Positions 1 to 11,043 of a stretch of 64,000 nucleotides of DNA are shown one piece after another. The stretch's first letter is position 1, and each line of letters begins with the position of its first letter. The notes below the pieces were generated by a model. The model was given only the letters and a program-made list of their open reading frames with translations, did not search any database and had not been told where the DNA came from. Source of the DNA: Nephrocerus scutellatus (taxonomy: Eukaryota; Arthropoda; Insecta; Diptera; Pipunculidae); NCBI GenBank assembly GCA_947095585.1, contig OX352763.1, positions 63,025,016-63,089,015 of the forward strand, written 5' to 3'. Position numbers and translations under genes: made by a program.

Positions 1-429
1 TACCGTATTTAATAATGCTCTCTTTGTTCTTGGTTTCGAGTTTACCTCAAAGTTTAGGAGGCTGCATTTTTGTAGAATGTCCTCGATTACGTGATTAAGC
101 TCAACCACCGTACCTTTGCACAAATATGATATTTGCGTGTCGTTATTTAGTCCGTTGCATAATTTGGATATTTCGGATATGTATTGGCTCATAAGCTTTG
201 TTGTGGTTAAAAGACTTTCTAAATCGTAGTACATTATAATTTTCCATTCATTTGAAAATAAGTTGACTCTGTCCAATTCCTCGAAATATATTCCAGAACC
301 TTGTTTTACTGGCGTGAAATTGAGATGTCCCAGTGCCATGGTGAACATAAAGCACCAACTGTTACGCTTTTCACTTCTGCGTGGGATGATAGAGTTCTTT
401 ACATAAAAAAAAACTTTTTGTTTTTTCAA
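1..429 (-). pseudogene. env: env, N-terminal part, unit I (cut by window edge)
   Basis: This frame is open from a TTG codon at 429 to position 1 and matches the first 143 codons of the env frame at 6610-5855. It holds the surface-subunit part before the furin-like site. There is no ATG near the 5' end. Env of errantiviruses is usually made from a spliced RNA, and a pyrimidine-rich tract lies just upstream on the minus strand. Copies II and III show that the full env is broken into three frames, so this one is presumably dead too. Confidence 0.75.
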
Positions 430-575
430 AGAGGAAGATGACAGAAGAGAAGTGAAAGAAACAGTGGTTTGAAGATTAAAATTTTATTCAGATAACTTAT
501 TCTGATACATTTACGTATATATATATATATATATTATTATTATTTTTTTTTCTAAACTTTGTACTATGGCTCGTG

Positions 576-971
576 TCAAACCAGATGAGTCGGTAGATTA
601 CGAAACCATTCTTGTAGGACTCCTACTCCAGAATAAGCTCGTCGTCTTACGACGTATGCGGGCCATAAACTCAGGCTGAAGTCCTCTTGCCGAATCCCCA
701 GACTAAGAATGTCTCCGGTTTCTAATGCGACGGTTTCTCCAGGCCTTAGTTGCACCCCGTTGACATAAGTGCCACTGGAGCCCTCGCAATCCTTAACCGT
801 AATATTTTCCTCACAAGCATCTATTTCGATTATAGCGTGTATAATTGAAACGAGTTCAGTGGGAACGGATATTCGATTCGGATAGCCGTTGCCGATTTTT
901 GAGAAACCCTTCCGTAAAGGAATCTCGTACTCTGACACTATGCTGTACAGAACCCAGTATGAGTCGGGCAG
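576..971 (-). CDS. FHA-domain reading frame inside provirus, unit I
   Basis: The open frame of about 131 codons has no in-frame ATG at its start; the frame opens after a stop at 972-974. It reads as a forkhead-associated domain: an initial Trp strand (SYWVLYS), KIGN, a Ser/His segment (VSIIHAIIEID), then DCEGSSGTYVNG, and a final strand ending GDILSLG. The canonical GR arginine is replaced (KIGN) and the arginine of the SRxH segment is Ile, so phosphothreonine binding is doubtful. An ATG followed by four codons and a stop lies just upstream in another frame, suggesting a lost start. An AATAAA signal follows at about 490 on the minus strand. It occupies the place of RT-integrase. Origin from a cellular gene is inference; the parent gene is not identified. 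Confidence 0.7.
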   Translation of the reverse strand: MPDSYWVLYSIVSEYEIPLRKGFSKIGNGYPNRISVPTELVSIIHAIIEIDACEENITVKDCEGSSGTYVNGVQLRPGETVALETGDILSLGIRQEDFSLSLWPAYVVRRRAYSGVGVLQEWFRNLPTHLV

Positions 972-1039
972 TTAGTCTATTGACTCCATTCTGACATGAA
1001 AGTAAAAAGAAAAAAAACTATTGTTTTTATTCTAGGAAC

Positions 1040-1429
1040 TTATGAGAATGAGCGCCTTTCTTTCTTTCTTTCTTTCATTCTTTCTTTCTTACAGTGGTTT
1101 ATGTCCACTAGCTTATCCAGTTTTTCTAGACGCTTGTATACCGGATCGTTTTCCGGATCTGTTGAGAGAAAATTAAACTCGTCTAAGTTATCCCATTCTA
1201 AACTCTGATCGTGTGCATTTAGCTGCACTGGGTGTTCATTAATATTCAGGAGTAAAACTTTTGCAAAGTTGACACTTGACTGTGCGATGGAAGAGGCCAA
1301 AAAGACCCCAGGTGAAACCTGTTTCTTCCGAATGACGACGTCATTTGCACAATTACAAGCGACTTTAGAAAAAAGAGTACTTCGAGCAGGTATGTTAATC
1401 TGGTCAACAAATGTTTGTTCGGTTCTCAT
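1040..1429 (-). pseudogene. pol: Post-protease pol domain, unit I
   Basis: The frame from ATG 1429 contains the pattern NIPARS, SPGVFLA and LNINEHPVQL, typical of the beta-rich segment between protease and reverse transcriptase in gypsy pol polyproteins. The last recognisable part (KLDKLVDINH) resembles the stretch that normally leads into RT. It then runs into lysine/glutamate codons from a (TTTC)n microsatellite at about 1058-1091 and stops. RT, RNase H and integrase are missing beyond this point. The junction between pol and the FHA segment therefore lies at or near the microsatellite. Confidence 0.65.
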
Positions 1430-1817
1430 GATGTTTTGTTTGCTCCATCAAAAATACGTCCTGGTTTTGGAAGAGCTACTTCCCCAGATCCGCTATATAT
1501 AGAAGGCTTACTTTTAGAAACTTTAATTACCTCACTTTGTTGGATTAAACATTTTTACGCTTGTACCTTAACTTCCTTTGACTTAGTCTTTCCTTTATTA
1601 ATTTTTCTTCATTCTGTGATTCCATTTGCTCTTTTTGGCTCAATTTTTTATTTTCATTTTTCTTAGATTTACTGTTTACCAAGTTTGTTGTTGATTTTAA
1701 AAAATGCTTAGTTTTTTTCTAAGTCTTTTTGATTTTGCTTAGGATCTATTGTCTCTAAGTCTTTTTGTTTTTGCTTAGGATCTATTGTCTCTAAGTCTTT
1801 TTTACTTTGCTTAGGAT

Positions 1818-2309
1818 CTAACTTCTATAGGTGGATCGAAGTTCGCATGGCGACTCAAAGTTTTTAAAATTTTTTTCATATGCCGAACGGAATGGTTTGT
1901 TTTCCTCCGTTTGGCTTTGTTTGAACGGAATTTCTAGTGTTTCATTTTTGAAATCCACTACGCATTTAAATTTTGATAAAAAATCATTCCCAATAATTCC
2001 GTCATAAGGGAAATTAATTCGATTATCAAGTATAACAAAAGGGTGCTCTAATAAAAGAGTATATTCGGTTGACTTGAACTCTAAAGTACCATACACCTAA
2101 CCAAGGGTTTTTAGCGATTCCCCGGCTATGGTAGTAATGGTGTAGAGATCGCCACCGTGTATTGTATTTTCATTATACCTATTTTCTTTTACCTGGCTAA
2201 CGTCGGCACCCGTATCTATCAAAAACGTAGAAAATTTCTTATCCGAAGGACTGAATTTTAGTCGTATCTTTGGTTCCTTAAACTCGGGAAAAAACGAAAC
2301 GAGAAATCT
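1818..2309 (-). pseudogene. pol: Retroviral-type aspartic protease, unit I
   Basis: The active-site motif DTGAD is at 2202-2216 and the second conserved block (DGIIGNDFL) lies further on in the same frame. An in-frame TAG at 2097-2099 splits the domain. The same stop is present in units II and III. It follows the gag nucleocapsid frame with a change of frame, as is usual for gypsy gag-pol. Confidence 0.75.
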
Positions 2310-2314
2310 GAAAT

Positions 2315-3456
2315 TCAGTTCTTGGGATGGTACACCTCGGCTGTCGCAGTCATTCGAGAGGAATTGCCGATTGTTTCCTCCCGAATGGCTTCGTTTCCCG
2401 ATTCAAGAACATTGGAATACCTCACACCACGGCTATCATTCTGCTTTGCAGTGTATGCGGGTCTATTATGGTTTCCACTAAACCCAGGGGTGGATTCGCC
2501 ATTCCTAAAAGGGTTTTGTGGCGGCCTTTGGTTGGATAACCGTAATCTACAGTTTGCCTCGGTGTGGTTCCTCCTCTTGCAGTAATTGCAAGTAAGAAAT
2601 TGCACTTCTTTTTTAATGGGAGGCCTACCCTGAAAGTTTTGAAAGTGATTATTCTGGTAACACGTTTCCCTCGTGTGACCAGGCTTACCGCAAGTTTGAC
2701 AATATATAGCTTGTGGATTTCTTTGAGTAGCAAATTTATTTTGGAAAGTTTGTGCAGCATGTCCCTCAGCATGAGCTATAACCTTGTTTAGGTCAGTTCC
2801 CCCGAAAGCCTTGGCTATAAGCCCAATTTGGTCATTTTCAGGCCGTCTTTGAACACCTGGATCGCTAGACGGCGGTTTTCTTGCACCAAGAATTCCCGAA
2901 GTGTCTCTTCGCGGGTTGTGTTGAAGGTGGCGGAGTTTAGATTGCTTAGGGCCGTGCAGACCCGTTCGCCAAACTCCTTGACCGATTCTTTGTATCTCTG
3001 TTTTGTTGTCAACAGCTCATTGTGTGCAGAGGAACGCAATTTTACCTCCTTGTATTCTGACTCGAGCTTCTCCTTTAGAGCTGCCCAAGTCGCAAGTGAG
3101 TTGAACTGAGTCAACTCGAAAGCGGGACCCTGTAGCCTTGTCTTAACGATGGCCAGAAATGTGGGTTCATCACTCCCTTTTACAGAGGTGAAGAGAATAT
3201 CACCGCATGACGTGAATTTAGCCAAATCGGCTGGCTTCCCATCAAAGAGTGGTATGATGTTGTAAACATCAGAAATACTAATTTTTATGTCCATGTCGGA
3301 CGACTCCTCTTCAGGAGTAACTTCCAAATCCGACGAGAAACTTAAATTTGAAGTCAAATTAGTATCAGCAATAGCTTTTGCCTGTCTACTAATTTGCCTA
3401 GTGACCTGTCTACTTATTTTAAAAATCGAAAGTCCAAACACGAAAACAATATTCAC
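2315..3456 (-). pseudogene. gag: gag (capsid and nucleocapsid), unit I
   Basis: The capsid part (3456-2815) has the gypsy-type segment DVYNIIPLFDGKPADL and helical sequence; the first in-frame ATG is at 3294. The frame is lost at about 2840 and continues in another frame to 2315. There two zinc knuckles are visible, CQTCGKPGHTRETC and CNYCKRRNHTEANC. The single frameshift is shared by unit II, so it predates amplification. Confidence 0.75.
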
Positions 3457-3660
3457 AGCACAAAATTCGCGAAAATATCGGATACAACCAAAAATGAAAC
3501 AAAATTCGCAAAAAAAAAAGTCGTAAAAGTTTGCAAAGGGAAAGACCCAAGATTCACCAAGGATTATTATAAAATTTATAATATATATGTTTTTTTTAAA
3601 AAAATTATGATTGTAAAATATATATATGTATGTTTCTTTTTTTTTAAAAAAAAAAATAGG

Positions 3661-4338
3661 ACGATTGTTCTACCTTGTCAATTTTACTTGTTCTGCTGCG
3701 GTTGATTTTGTGGATGTCGCTGCTTGCTACTGCTGTTGTTGTTGCTGTGGGCGGAAAATTATTACACACTATAAATGCATCAGCATAAAGTGCGTCAACG
3801 GCTCTGGATATAGTTCATACACCCAGCTGTTGCCGTTGACGATGTCCATTCTCCCTTGTTCTCTATACCTACAACTCATAATTGTACTTGACTTTGAATT
3901 TTGTGTGTATCCGCCGCCGTACAGCATTGTATTCGGTATGGAACAATTGGGAATGCTATAGCTACAGTGCTGTATATACACAGCATTAAACACAGAGCGA
4001 TCGCATGAATTACGTGCATTGCTATTTGTTATAGCTGCAGTGCTGTATATACACAGCATTGAATGCAGAGCGATCGCATGAATTATGTGCATTTCTATTT
4101 GTTATAGCTGCAATGTTGTATATTAGAATGCTATTGAATGTATATTTGAATGCTATTGAATGTAGCGGATATCGGGTGACGAGCTCATGAACATGGAATA
4201 TTTATGTTTGACATGAAAAGTGAGCGCTGTAGCGTGCTTCGCGTACTTTCGGTATTGTGACGCATTTGACGCCGTGGGAAAGGAGATCGTGTTTAGGAGA
4301 GTTAACTTGATGAGACGACATGTAGTGCGATCACTACA
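3661..4338 (-). repeat. LTR shared by units I and II (inner boundary uncertain)
   Basis: On the minus strand the LTR starts TGTAGTGATCGCACTACA directly after a polypurine tract. It contains a 73-bp tandem duplication (about 3958-4103) with TGTATATACA and GCGATCGC motifs. The gag-side boundary is not resolved: I find no convincing tRNA primer-binding site between 3460 and 3800, so the low coordinate is approximate. Confidence 0.6.
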
Positions 4339-4357
4339 TCCCCCCCCTTAAAAGAAG
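4339..4357 (-). other. Polypurine tract, unit II
   Basis: The minus strand shows a purine run with nine G residues immediately before the LTR TG. It is the expected plus-strand primer site of an LTR element. Confidence 0.7.
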
Positions 4358-4857
4358 GAAATTCCACGGTTGGAATTTTCGAGACATAGTTGTTGAAAAG
4401 CCATATTTAATCGTATTTACAAAAAATTATATACATTGTTCTTCTCTTTTTTTTTGTGTACATAATTATAAAAGAGGGAAAGTAGTCTAATTTTTCTTTT
4501 TACGATTCTATTCTTTTATTTAATCTATATTTCTAAACATTTGTTTTAAACATTAATAATTTTATGATCTAAACATTAATAATTGTTTTTATGTTTTTAT
4601 TTCATATTTCTAAAAAATATTTTAAAAATTAATAATTGATTTTATATTTCTATTTCATATTTCTAAAAATTAGTTTAAACGTTACTAATTAAATGTTTGG
4701 TGTGTTTTCATTTATGATGATAATGTAAAGCTTGGGCTTGGGTTAGGGTTAACGTTGTTATTTTCTAGTTCAAGTACAATCGATTGATCGACAGAAACTC
4801 AATCGATAATTTCTTCATTGTGTTTTGATTTATTTTCATTCTCTGTTGGTTGCTGTC
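4358..4857 (-). other. AT-rich 3' non-coding region of unit II
   Basis: It lies between the env stop and the polypurine tract and holds A/T runs and short repeats of an ATTAATAATT-like motif. I see no gene in it. The same stretch recurs at about 10541-11043. Confidence 0.6.
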
Positions 4858-6610
4858 TTAATACAATTTAGAATTGTATTTATAAATATACAACAGGATT
4901 ACACATGTCAATAAAGCCAAACTATATATTACTGTATAATGATTGGCATCATGCTTATCTAAATTTTGCAAACCTTTTCCTTCCTCTTTCTTTAACAAAT
5001 CTACTTGGTAAGAAAGTTCTGCAAGATTATTGTTTTCATTGTATTTAAGTAGTTTAATAGATGTTACGTTTGTAGAAGTCGTGATAATGTTAGATTTCAA
5101 AAGAGTTAAATTTATCATCGGAATGAAAGAATTCCTTAATAGAGTGCTGTCTAAATTTTGTCCATATATTGTCAGATCTTTACTACGTAAATAGCATTTG
5201 CCCATGAATTCTACGATTCCTGCTCCCAGAAATTTATGCGTTGTTAATTTCTGGTCACAAATTTCGTCCATGATATACTCGTTTTTAACGGACAATAACC
5301 ATTTGCCAGGCTGAGAGAGCTGTATCCAAACTACGGATAAAGGTGATTGCTTCACTTGACAAGCCGAAGGATGCGTGTCTCTTCGTAATAATTGTATTTC
5401 ACAATTATCTTGGTTAGAATTAAAGTCATAGAGAGGATGAGTAATCGGACAAAACAGGGAGTCAGTTTGTGCAGTGCATTTGCTAATTTCTTCGATTGTA
5501 AGGTCTTAGAAGTGCTTTTTATCAAAGTCTAATATAACGTAGTTCATTTTGGGCTGGATGTAGAGGAAATCATTTTGAATTTTAGTGGGGAAGGGTAAAA
5601 TTTTATAAAGCTGGTAGATTTCTTTGAAGGGTATAGGTAATTTGATTTCGTATATTATTCTTTTAGATTGGATTGAAGACGTTACTGTACTGATTTTATA
5701 AAGTGGTAGTATACCTTTGTGTTGTATTAGTATTGGAAGTTTGGTATTGCTAGGAATTTCTCTGAGCATAGATGAAAGGACGGTCTCCAACTGTTCTGGA
5801 GTGAGGTTTTCCGTGACGTACCTCAGTTACTGAGTCGATGACTTCATTTAACATTTAACTTTGGTGATGCAGAATGGCTAAAGTCGAATAAGATATTAGT
5901 GATTCCAATTCGTTTACTAGCCGCTCATTTTGGACACTATTAATGCAATCGTCTAGAATTTCTAGTATTGAGGAGAATTTTGTGTTCAGCGTTTTAATTT
6001 GACTGTCTCTAACTTGCTGCGTTCTATTGAAGATGTTGATGGTCGTCCCTATGATATACGTCTGATTTTTTATTAGATTCCTTAGATGCTCTTCGTTGTG
6101 TTGTAATTTATTAATCTGCCTGTCGTAATAATTGGCATCATCTTCCGACAAGGTACCGAAAAGTGATTTGCTGATCATGCCTACCGTATTTAATAATGCT
6201 CTCTTTGTTCTTGGTTTCGAGTTTACCTCAAAGTTTAGGAGGCTGCATTTTTGTAGAATGTCCTCGATTACGTGATTAAGCTCAACCACCGTACCTTTGC
6301 ACAAATATGATATTTGCGTGTCGTTATTTAGTCCGTTGCATAATTTGGATATTTCGGATATGTATTGGCTCATAAGCTTTGTTGTGGTTAAAAGACTTTC
6401 TAAATCGTAGTACATTATAATTTTCCATTCATTTGAAAATAAGTTGACTCTGTCCAATTCCTCGAAATATATTCCAGAACCTTGTTTTACTGGCGTGAAA
6501 TTGAGATGTCCCAGTGCCATGGTGAACATAAAGCACCAACTGTTACGCTTTTCACTTCTGCGTGGGATGATAGAGTTCTTTACATAAAAAAAAACTTTTT
6601 GTTTTTTCAA
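4858..6610 (-). pseudogene. env: env, unit II, broken into three frames
   Basis: Part 1 (6610-5855) holds the surface subunit, a furin-like RTKR site and a following hydrophobic/fusion segment with KSLFGTL and a Tyr-Tyr pair. That arrangement is known from errantivirus/baculovirus F-type envelope proteins. Part 2 (5790-5506) is a middle segment. Part 3 (5355-4858) ends with a hydrophobic membrane anchor (YSLALLTCVILLYIY) and a short basic tail. Frame changes and stops separate the parts, and the identical breaks are found in unit III. Non-functional as it stands. Confidence 0.75.
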
Positions 6611-6757
6611 AGAGGAAGATGACAGAAGAGAAGTGAAAGAAACAGTGGTTTGAAGATTAAAATTTTATTCAGATAACTTATTCTGATACATTTACGTATA
6701 TATATATATATATATTATTATTATTTTTTTTTTCTAAACTTTGTACTATGGCTCGTG

Positions 6758-7153
6758 TCAAACCAGATGAGTCGGTAGATTACGAAACCATTCTTGTAGG
6801 ACTCCTACTCCAGAATAAGCTCGTCGTCTTACGACGTATGCGGGCCATAAACTCAGGCTGAAGTCCTCTTGCCGAATCCCCAGACTAAGAATGTCTCCGG
6901 TTTCTAATGCGACGGTTTCTCCAGGCCTTAGTTGCACCCCGTTGACATAAGTGCCACTGGAGCCCTCGCAATCCTTAACCGTAATATTTTCCTCACAAGC
7001 ATCTATTTCGATTATAGCGTGTATAATTGAAACGAGTTCAGTGGGAACGGATATTCGATTCGGATAGCCGTTGCCGATTTTTGAGAAACCCTTCCGTAAA
7101 GGAATCTCGTACTCTGACACTATGCTGTACAGAACCCAGTATGAGTCGGGCAG
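6758..7153 (-). CDS. FHA-domain reading frame inside provirus, unit II
   Basis: The deduced protein is the same as in unit I, including KIGN in place of the GR motif, the SGTYVNG loop, the missing in-frame start and the AATAAA downstream. It is flanked by the post-protease domain (7214-7615) and env (6610 down), confirming that the FHA segment is part of the repeated unit and not a one-off junction. Confidence 0.7.
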   Translation of the reverse strand: MPDSYWVLYSIVSEYEIPLRKGFSKIGNGYPNRISVPTELVSIIHAIIEIDACEENITVKDCEGSSGTYVNGVQLRPGETVALETGDILSLGIRQEDFSLSLWPAYVVRRRAYSGVGVLQEWFRNLPTHLV

Positions 7154-7213
7154 TTAGTCTATTGACTCCATTCTGACATGAAAGTAAAAAGAAAAAAAAC
7201 TATTGTTTTTATT

Positions 7214-7615
7214 CTAGGAACTTATGAGAATGAGCGCCTTTCTTTCTTTCTTTCTTTCTTTCATTCTTTCTTTCTTACAGTGGTTTATGTCCACTAGCTT
7301 ATCCAGTTTTTCTAGACGCTTGTATACCGGATCGTTTTCCGGATCTGTTGAGAGAAAATTAAACTCGTCTAAGTTATCCCATTCTAAACTCTGATCGTGT
7401 GCATTTAGCTGCACTGGGTGTTCATTAATATTCAGGAGTAAAACTTTTGCAAAGTTGACACTTGACTGTGCGATGGAAGAGGCCAAAAAGACCCCAGGTG
7501 AAACCTGTTTCTTCCGAATGACGACGTCATTTGCACAATTACAAGCGACTTTAGAAAAAAGAGTACTTCGAGCAGGTATGTTAATCTGGTCAACAAATGT
7601 TTGTTCGGTTCTCAT
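7214..7615 (-). pseudogene. pol: Post-protease pol domain, unit II
   Basis: Same content as unit I (NIPARS, SPGVFLA, LNINEHPVQL). The C-terminal tail differs only through the length of the (TTTC)n microsatellite, which changes the frame and gives a different end. Confidence 0.65.
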
Positions 7616-8003
7616 GATGTTTTGTTTGCTCCATCAAAAATACGTCCTGGTTTTGGAAGAGCTACTTCCCCAGATCCGCTATATATAGAAGGCTTACTTT
7701 TAGAAACTTTAATTACCTCACTTTGTTGGATTAAACATTTTTACGCTTGTACCTTAACTTCCTTTGACTTAGTCTTTCCTTTATTAATTTTTCTTCATTC
7801 TGTGATTCCATTTGCTCTTTTTGGCTCAATTTTTTATTTTCATTTTTCTTAGATTTACTGTTTACCAAGTTTGTTGTTGATTTTAAAAAATGCTTAGTTT
7901 TTTTCTAAGTCTTTTTGATTTTGCTTAGGATCTATTGTCTCTAAGTCTTTTTGTTTTTGCTTAGGATCTATTGTCTCTAAGTCTTTTTTACTTTGCTTAG
8001 GAT

Positions 8004-8495
8004 CTAACTTCTATAGGTGGATCGAAGTTCGCATGGCGACTCAAAGTTTTTAAAATTTTTTTCATATGCCGAACGGAATGGTTTGTTTTCCTCCGTTTGG
8101 CTTTGTTTGAACGGAATTTCTAGTGTTTCATTTTTGAAATCCACTACGCATTTAAATTTTGATAAAAAATCATTCCCAATAATTCCGTCATAAGGGAAAT
8201 TAATTCGATTATCAAGTATAACAAAAGGGTGCTCTAATAAAAGAGTATATTCGGTTGACTTGAACTCTAAAGTACCATACACCTAACCAAGGGTTTTTAG
8301 CGATTCCCCGGCTATGGTAGTAATGGTGTAGAGATCGCCACCGTGTATTGTATTTTCATTATACCTATTTTCTTTTACCTGGCTAACGTCGGCACCCGTA
8401 TCTATCAAAAACGTAGAAAATTTCTTATCCGAAGGACTGAATTTTAGTCGTATCTTTGGTTCCTTAAACTCGGGAAAAAACGAAACGAAAAATCT
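8004..8495 (-). pseudogene. pol: Aspartic protease, unit II
   Basis: It carries the DTGAD active site and DGIIGNDFL block with the same in-frame TAG between them as unit I. Confidence 0.75.
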
Positions 8496-8500
8496 GAAAT

Positions 8501-9642
8501 TCAGTTCTTGGGATGGTACACCTCGGCTGTCGCAGTCATTCGAGAGGAATTGCCGATTGTTTCCTCCCGAATGGCTTCGTTTCCCGATTCAAGAACATTG
8601 GAATACCTCACACCACGGCTATCATTCTGCTTTGCAGTGTATGCGGGTCTATTATGGTTTCCACTAAACCCAGGGGTGGATTCGCCATTCCTAAAAGGGT
8701 TTTGTGGCGGCCTGTGGTTGGATAACCGTAATCTACAGTTTGCCTCGGTGTGGTTCCTCCTCTTGCAGTAATTGCAAGTAAGAAATTGCACTTCTTTTTT
8801 AATGGGAGGCCTACCCTGAAAGTTTTGAAAGTGATTATTCTGGTAACACGTTTCCCTCGTGTGACCAGGCTTACCGCAAGTTTGACAATATATAGCTTGT
8901 GGATTTCTTTGAGTAGCAAATTTATTTTGGAAAGTTTGTGCAGCATGTCCCTCAGCATGAGCTATAACCTTGTTTAGGTCAGTTCCCCCGAAAGCCTTGG
9001 CTATAAGCCCAATTTGGTCATTTTCAGGCCGTCTTTGAACACCTGGATCGCTAGACGGCGGTTTTCTTGCACCAAGAATTCCCGAAGTGTCTCTTCGCGG
9101 GTTGTGTTGAAGGTGGCGGAGTTTAGATTGCTTAGGGCCGTGCAGACCCGTTCGCCAAACTCCTTGACCGATTCTTTGTATCTCTGTTTTGTTGTCAACA
9201 GCTCATTGTGTGCAGAGGAACGCAATTTTACCTCCTTGTATTCTGACTCGAGCTTCTCCTTTAGAGCTGCCCAAGTCGCAAGTGAGTTGAACTGAGTCAA
9301 CTCGAAAGCGGGACCCTGTAGCCTTGTCTTAACGATGGCCAGAAATGTGGGTTCATCACTCCCTTTTACAGAGGTGAAGAGAATATCACCGCATGACGTG
9401 AATTTAGCCAAATCGGCTGGCTTCCCATCAAAGAGTGGTATGATGTTGTAAACATCAGAAATACTAATTTTTATGTCCATGTCGGACGACTCCTCTTCAG
9501 GAGTAACTTCCAAATCCGACGAGAAACTTAAATTTGAAGTCAAATTAGTATCAGCAATAGCTTTTGCCTGTCTACTAATTTGCCTAGTGACCTGTCTACT
9601 TATTTTAAAAATCGAAAGTCCAAACACGAAAACAATATTCAC
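8501..9642 (-). pseudogene. gag: gag, unit II
   Basis: It is identical in layout to unit I: capsid frame 9642-9001, a frameshift at about 9025, then a nucleocapsid frame with two CCHC knuckles ending at 8501. One residue of the second knuckle region differs from unit I (Gln/His). Confidence 0.75.
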
Positions 9643-9845
9643 AGCACAAAATTCGCGAAAATATCGGATACAACCAAAAATGAAACAAAATTCGCAAAAA
9701 AAAAAGTCGTAAAAGTTTGCAAAGGGAAAGACCCAAGATTCACCAAGGATTATTATAAAATTTATAATATATATGTTTTTTTAAAAAAAATTATGATTGT
9801 AAAATATATATATGTATGTTTCTTTTTTTTTAAAAAAAAAATAGG

Positions 9846-10523
9846 ACGATTGTTCTACCTTGTCAATTTTACTTGTTCTGCTGCGGTTGATTTTGTGGAT
9901 GTCGCTGCTTGCTACTGCTGTTGTTGTTGCTGTGGGCGGAAAATTATTACACACTATAAATGCATCAGCATAAAGTGCGTCAACGGCTCTGGATATAGTT
10001 CATACACCCAGCTGTTGCCGTTGACGATGTCCATTCTCCCTTGTTCTCTATACCTACAACTCATAATTGTACTTGACTTTGAATTTTGTGTGTATCCGCC
10101 GCCGTACAGCATTGTATTCGGTATGGAACAATTGGGAATGCTATAGCTACAGTGCTGTATATACACAGCATTAAACACAGAGCGATCGCATGAATTACGT
10201 GCATTGCTATTTGTTATAGCTGCAGTGCTGTATATACACAGCATTGAATGCAGAGCGATCGCATGAATTATGTGCATTTCTATTTGTTATAGCTGCAATG
10301 TTGTATATTAGAATGCTATTGAATGTATATTTGAATGCTATTGAACGTAGCGGATATCGGGTGACGAGCTCATGAACATGGAATATTTATGTTTGACATG
10401 AAAAGTGAGCGCTGTAGCGTGCTTCGCGTACTTTCGGTATTGTGACGCATTTGACGCCGTGGGAAAGGAGATCGTGTTTAGGAGAGTTAACTTGATGAGA
10501 CGACATGTAGTGCGATCACTACA
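9846..10523 (-). repeat. LTR shared by units II and III (inner boundary uncertain)
   Basis: It is the near-identical counterpart of 3661-4338, with the same TGTAGTGATCGCACTACA start on the minus strand and the same 73-bp internal duplication. It serves as 3' LTR of unit III and 5' LTR of unit II, the pattern produced by LTR-LTR unequal exchange. A purine tract with eight G precedes it at 10524-10540. Confidence 0.6.
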
Positions 10524-11043
10524 TCCCCCCCCTTAAAAGAAGGAAATTCCACGGTTGGAATTTTCGAGACATAGTTGTTGAAAAGCCATATTTAACCGTA
10601 TTTACAAAAAATTATATACATTGTTCTTCTCTTTTTTTTTGTGTACATAATTATAAAAAAGGGGAAAATAGTCTAATTTTTCTTTTTACGATTCGATTCT
10701 TTTATTTAATCTATATTTCTAAACATTTGTTTTAAACATTAATAATTTTATGATCTAAACATTAATAATTGTTTTTATGTTTTTATTTCATATTTCTAAA
10801 AAATATTTTAAAAATTAATAACTGATTTTATGTTTCTATTTCATATTTCTAAAAATTAGTTTAAACGTTACTAATTAAATGTTTGGTGTGTTTTCATTTA
10901 TGATGATAATGTAAAGCTTGGGCTTGGGTTAGGGTTAACGTTGTTATTTTCTAGTTCAAGTACAATCGATTGATCGACAGAAACTCAATCGATAATTTCT
11001 TCATTGTGTTTTGATTTATTTTCATTCTCTGTTGGTTGCTGTC

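Noticed and set aside
1022..1040. Splice acceptor TTTTTATTCTAG on the plus strand
   Set aside because: All coding sequence here is on the minus strand; chance match in AT-rich DNA.
2322..2585. Plus-strand frames over gag and env of the provirus
   Set aside because: They are shadows of minus-strand gag with its zinc knuckles; no domain or codon signal.
3580..3600. Primer-binding site of the provirus (TGGTGAATCTTGGG on the minus strand near 3558)
   Set aside because: It does not match a tRNA 3' end I recognise and no LTR terminus CA sits next to it.
4731..4752. Telomere-type TTAGGG repeats
   Set aside because: Only two units inside the AT-rich 3' region of the provirus; repeated with the unit at 10.9 kb and not an array.
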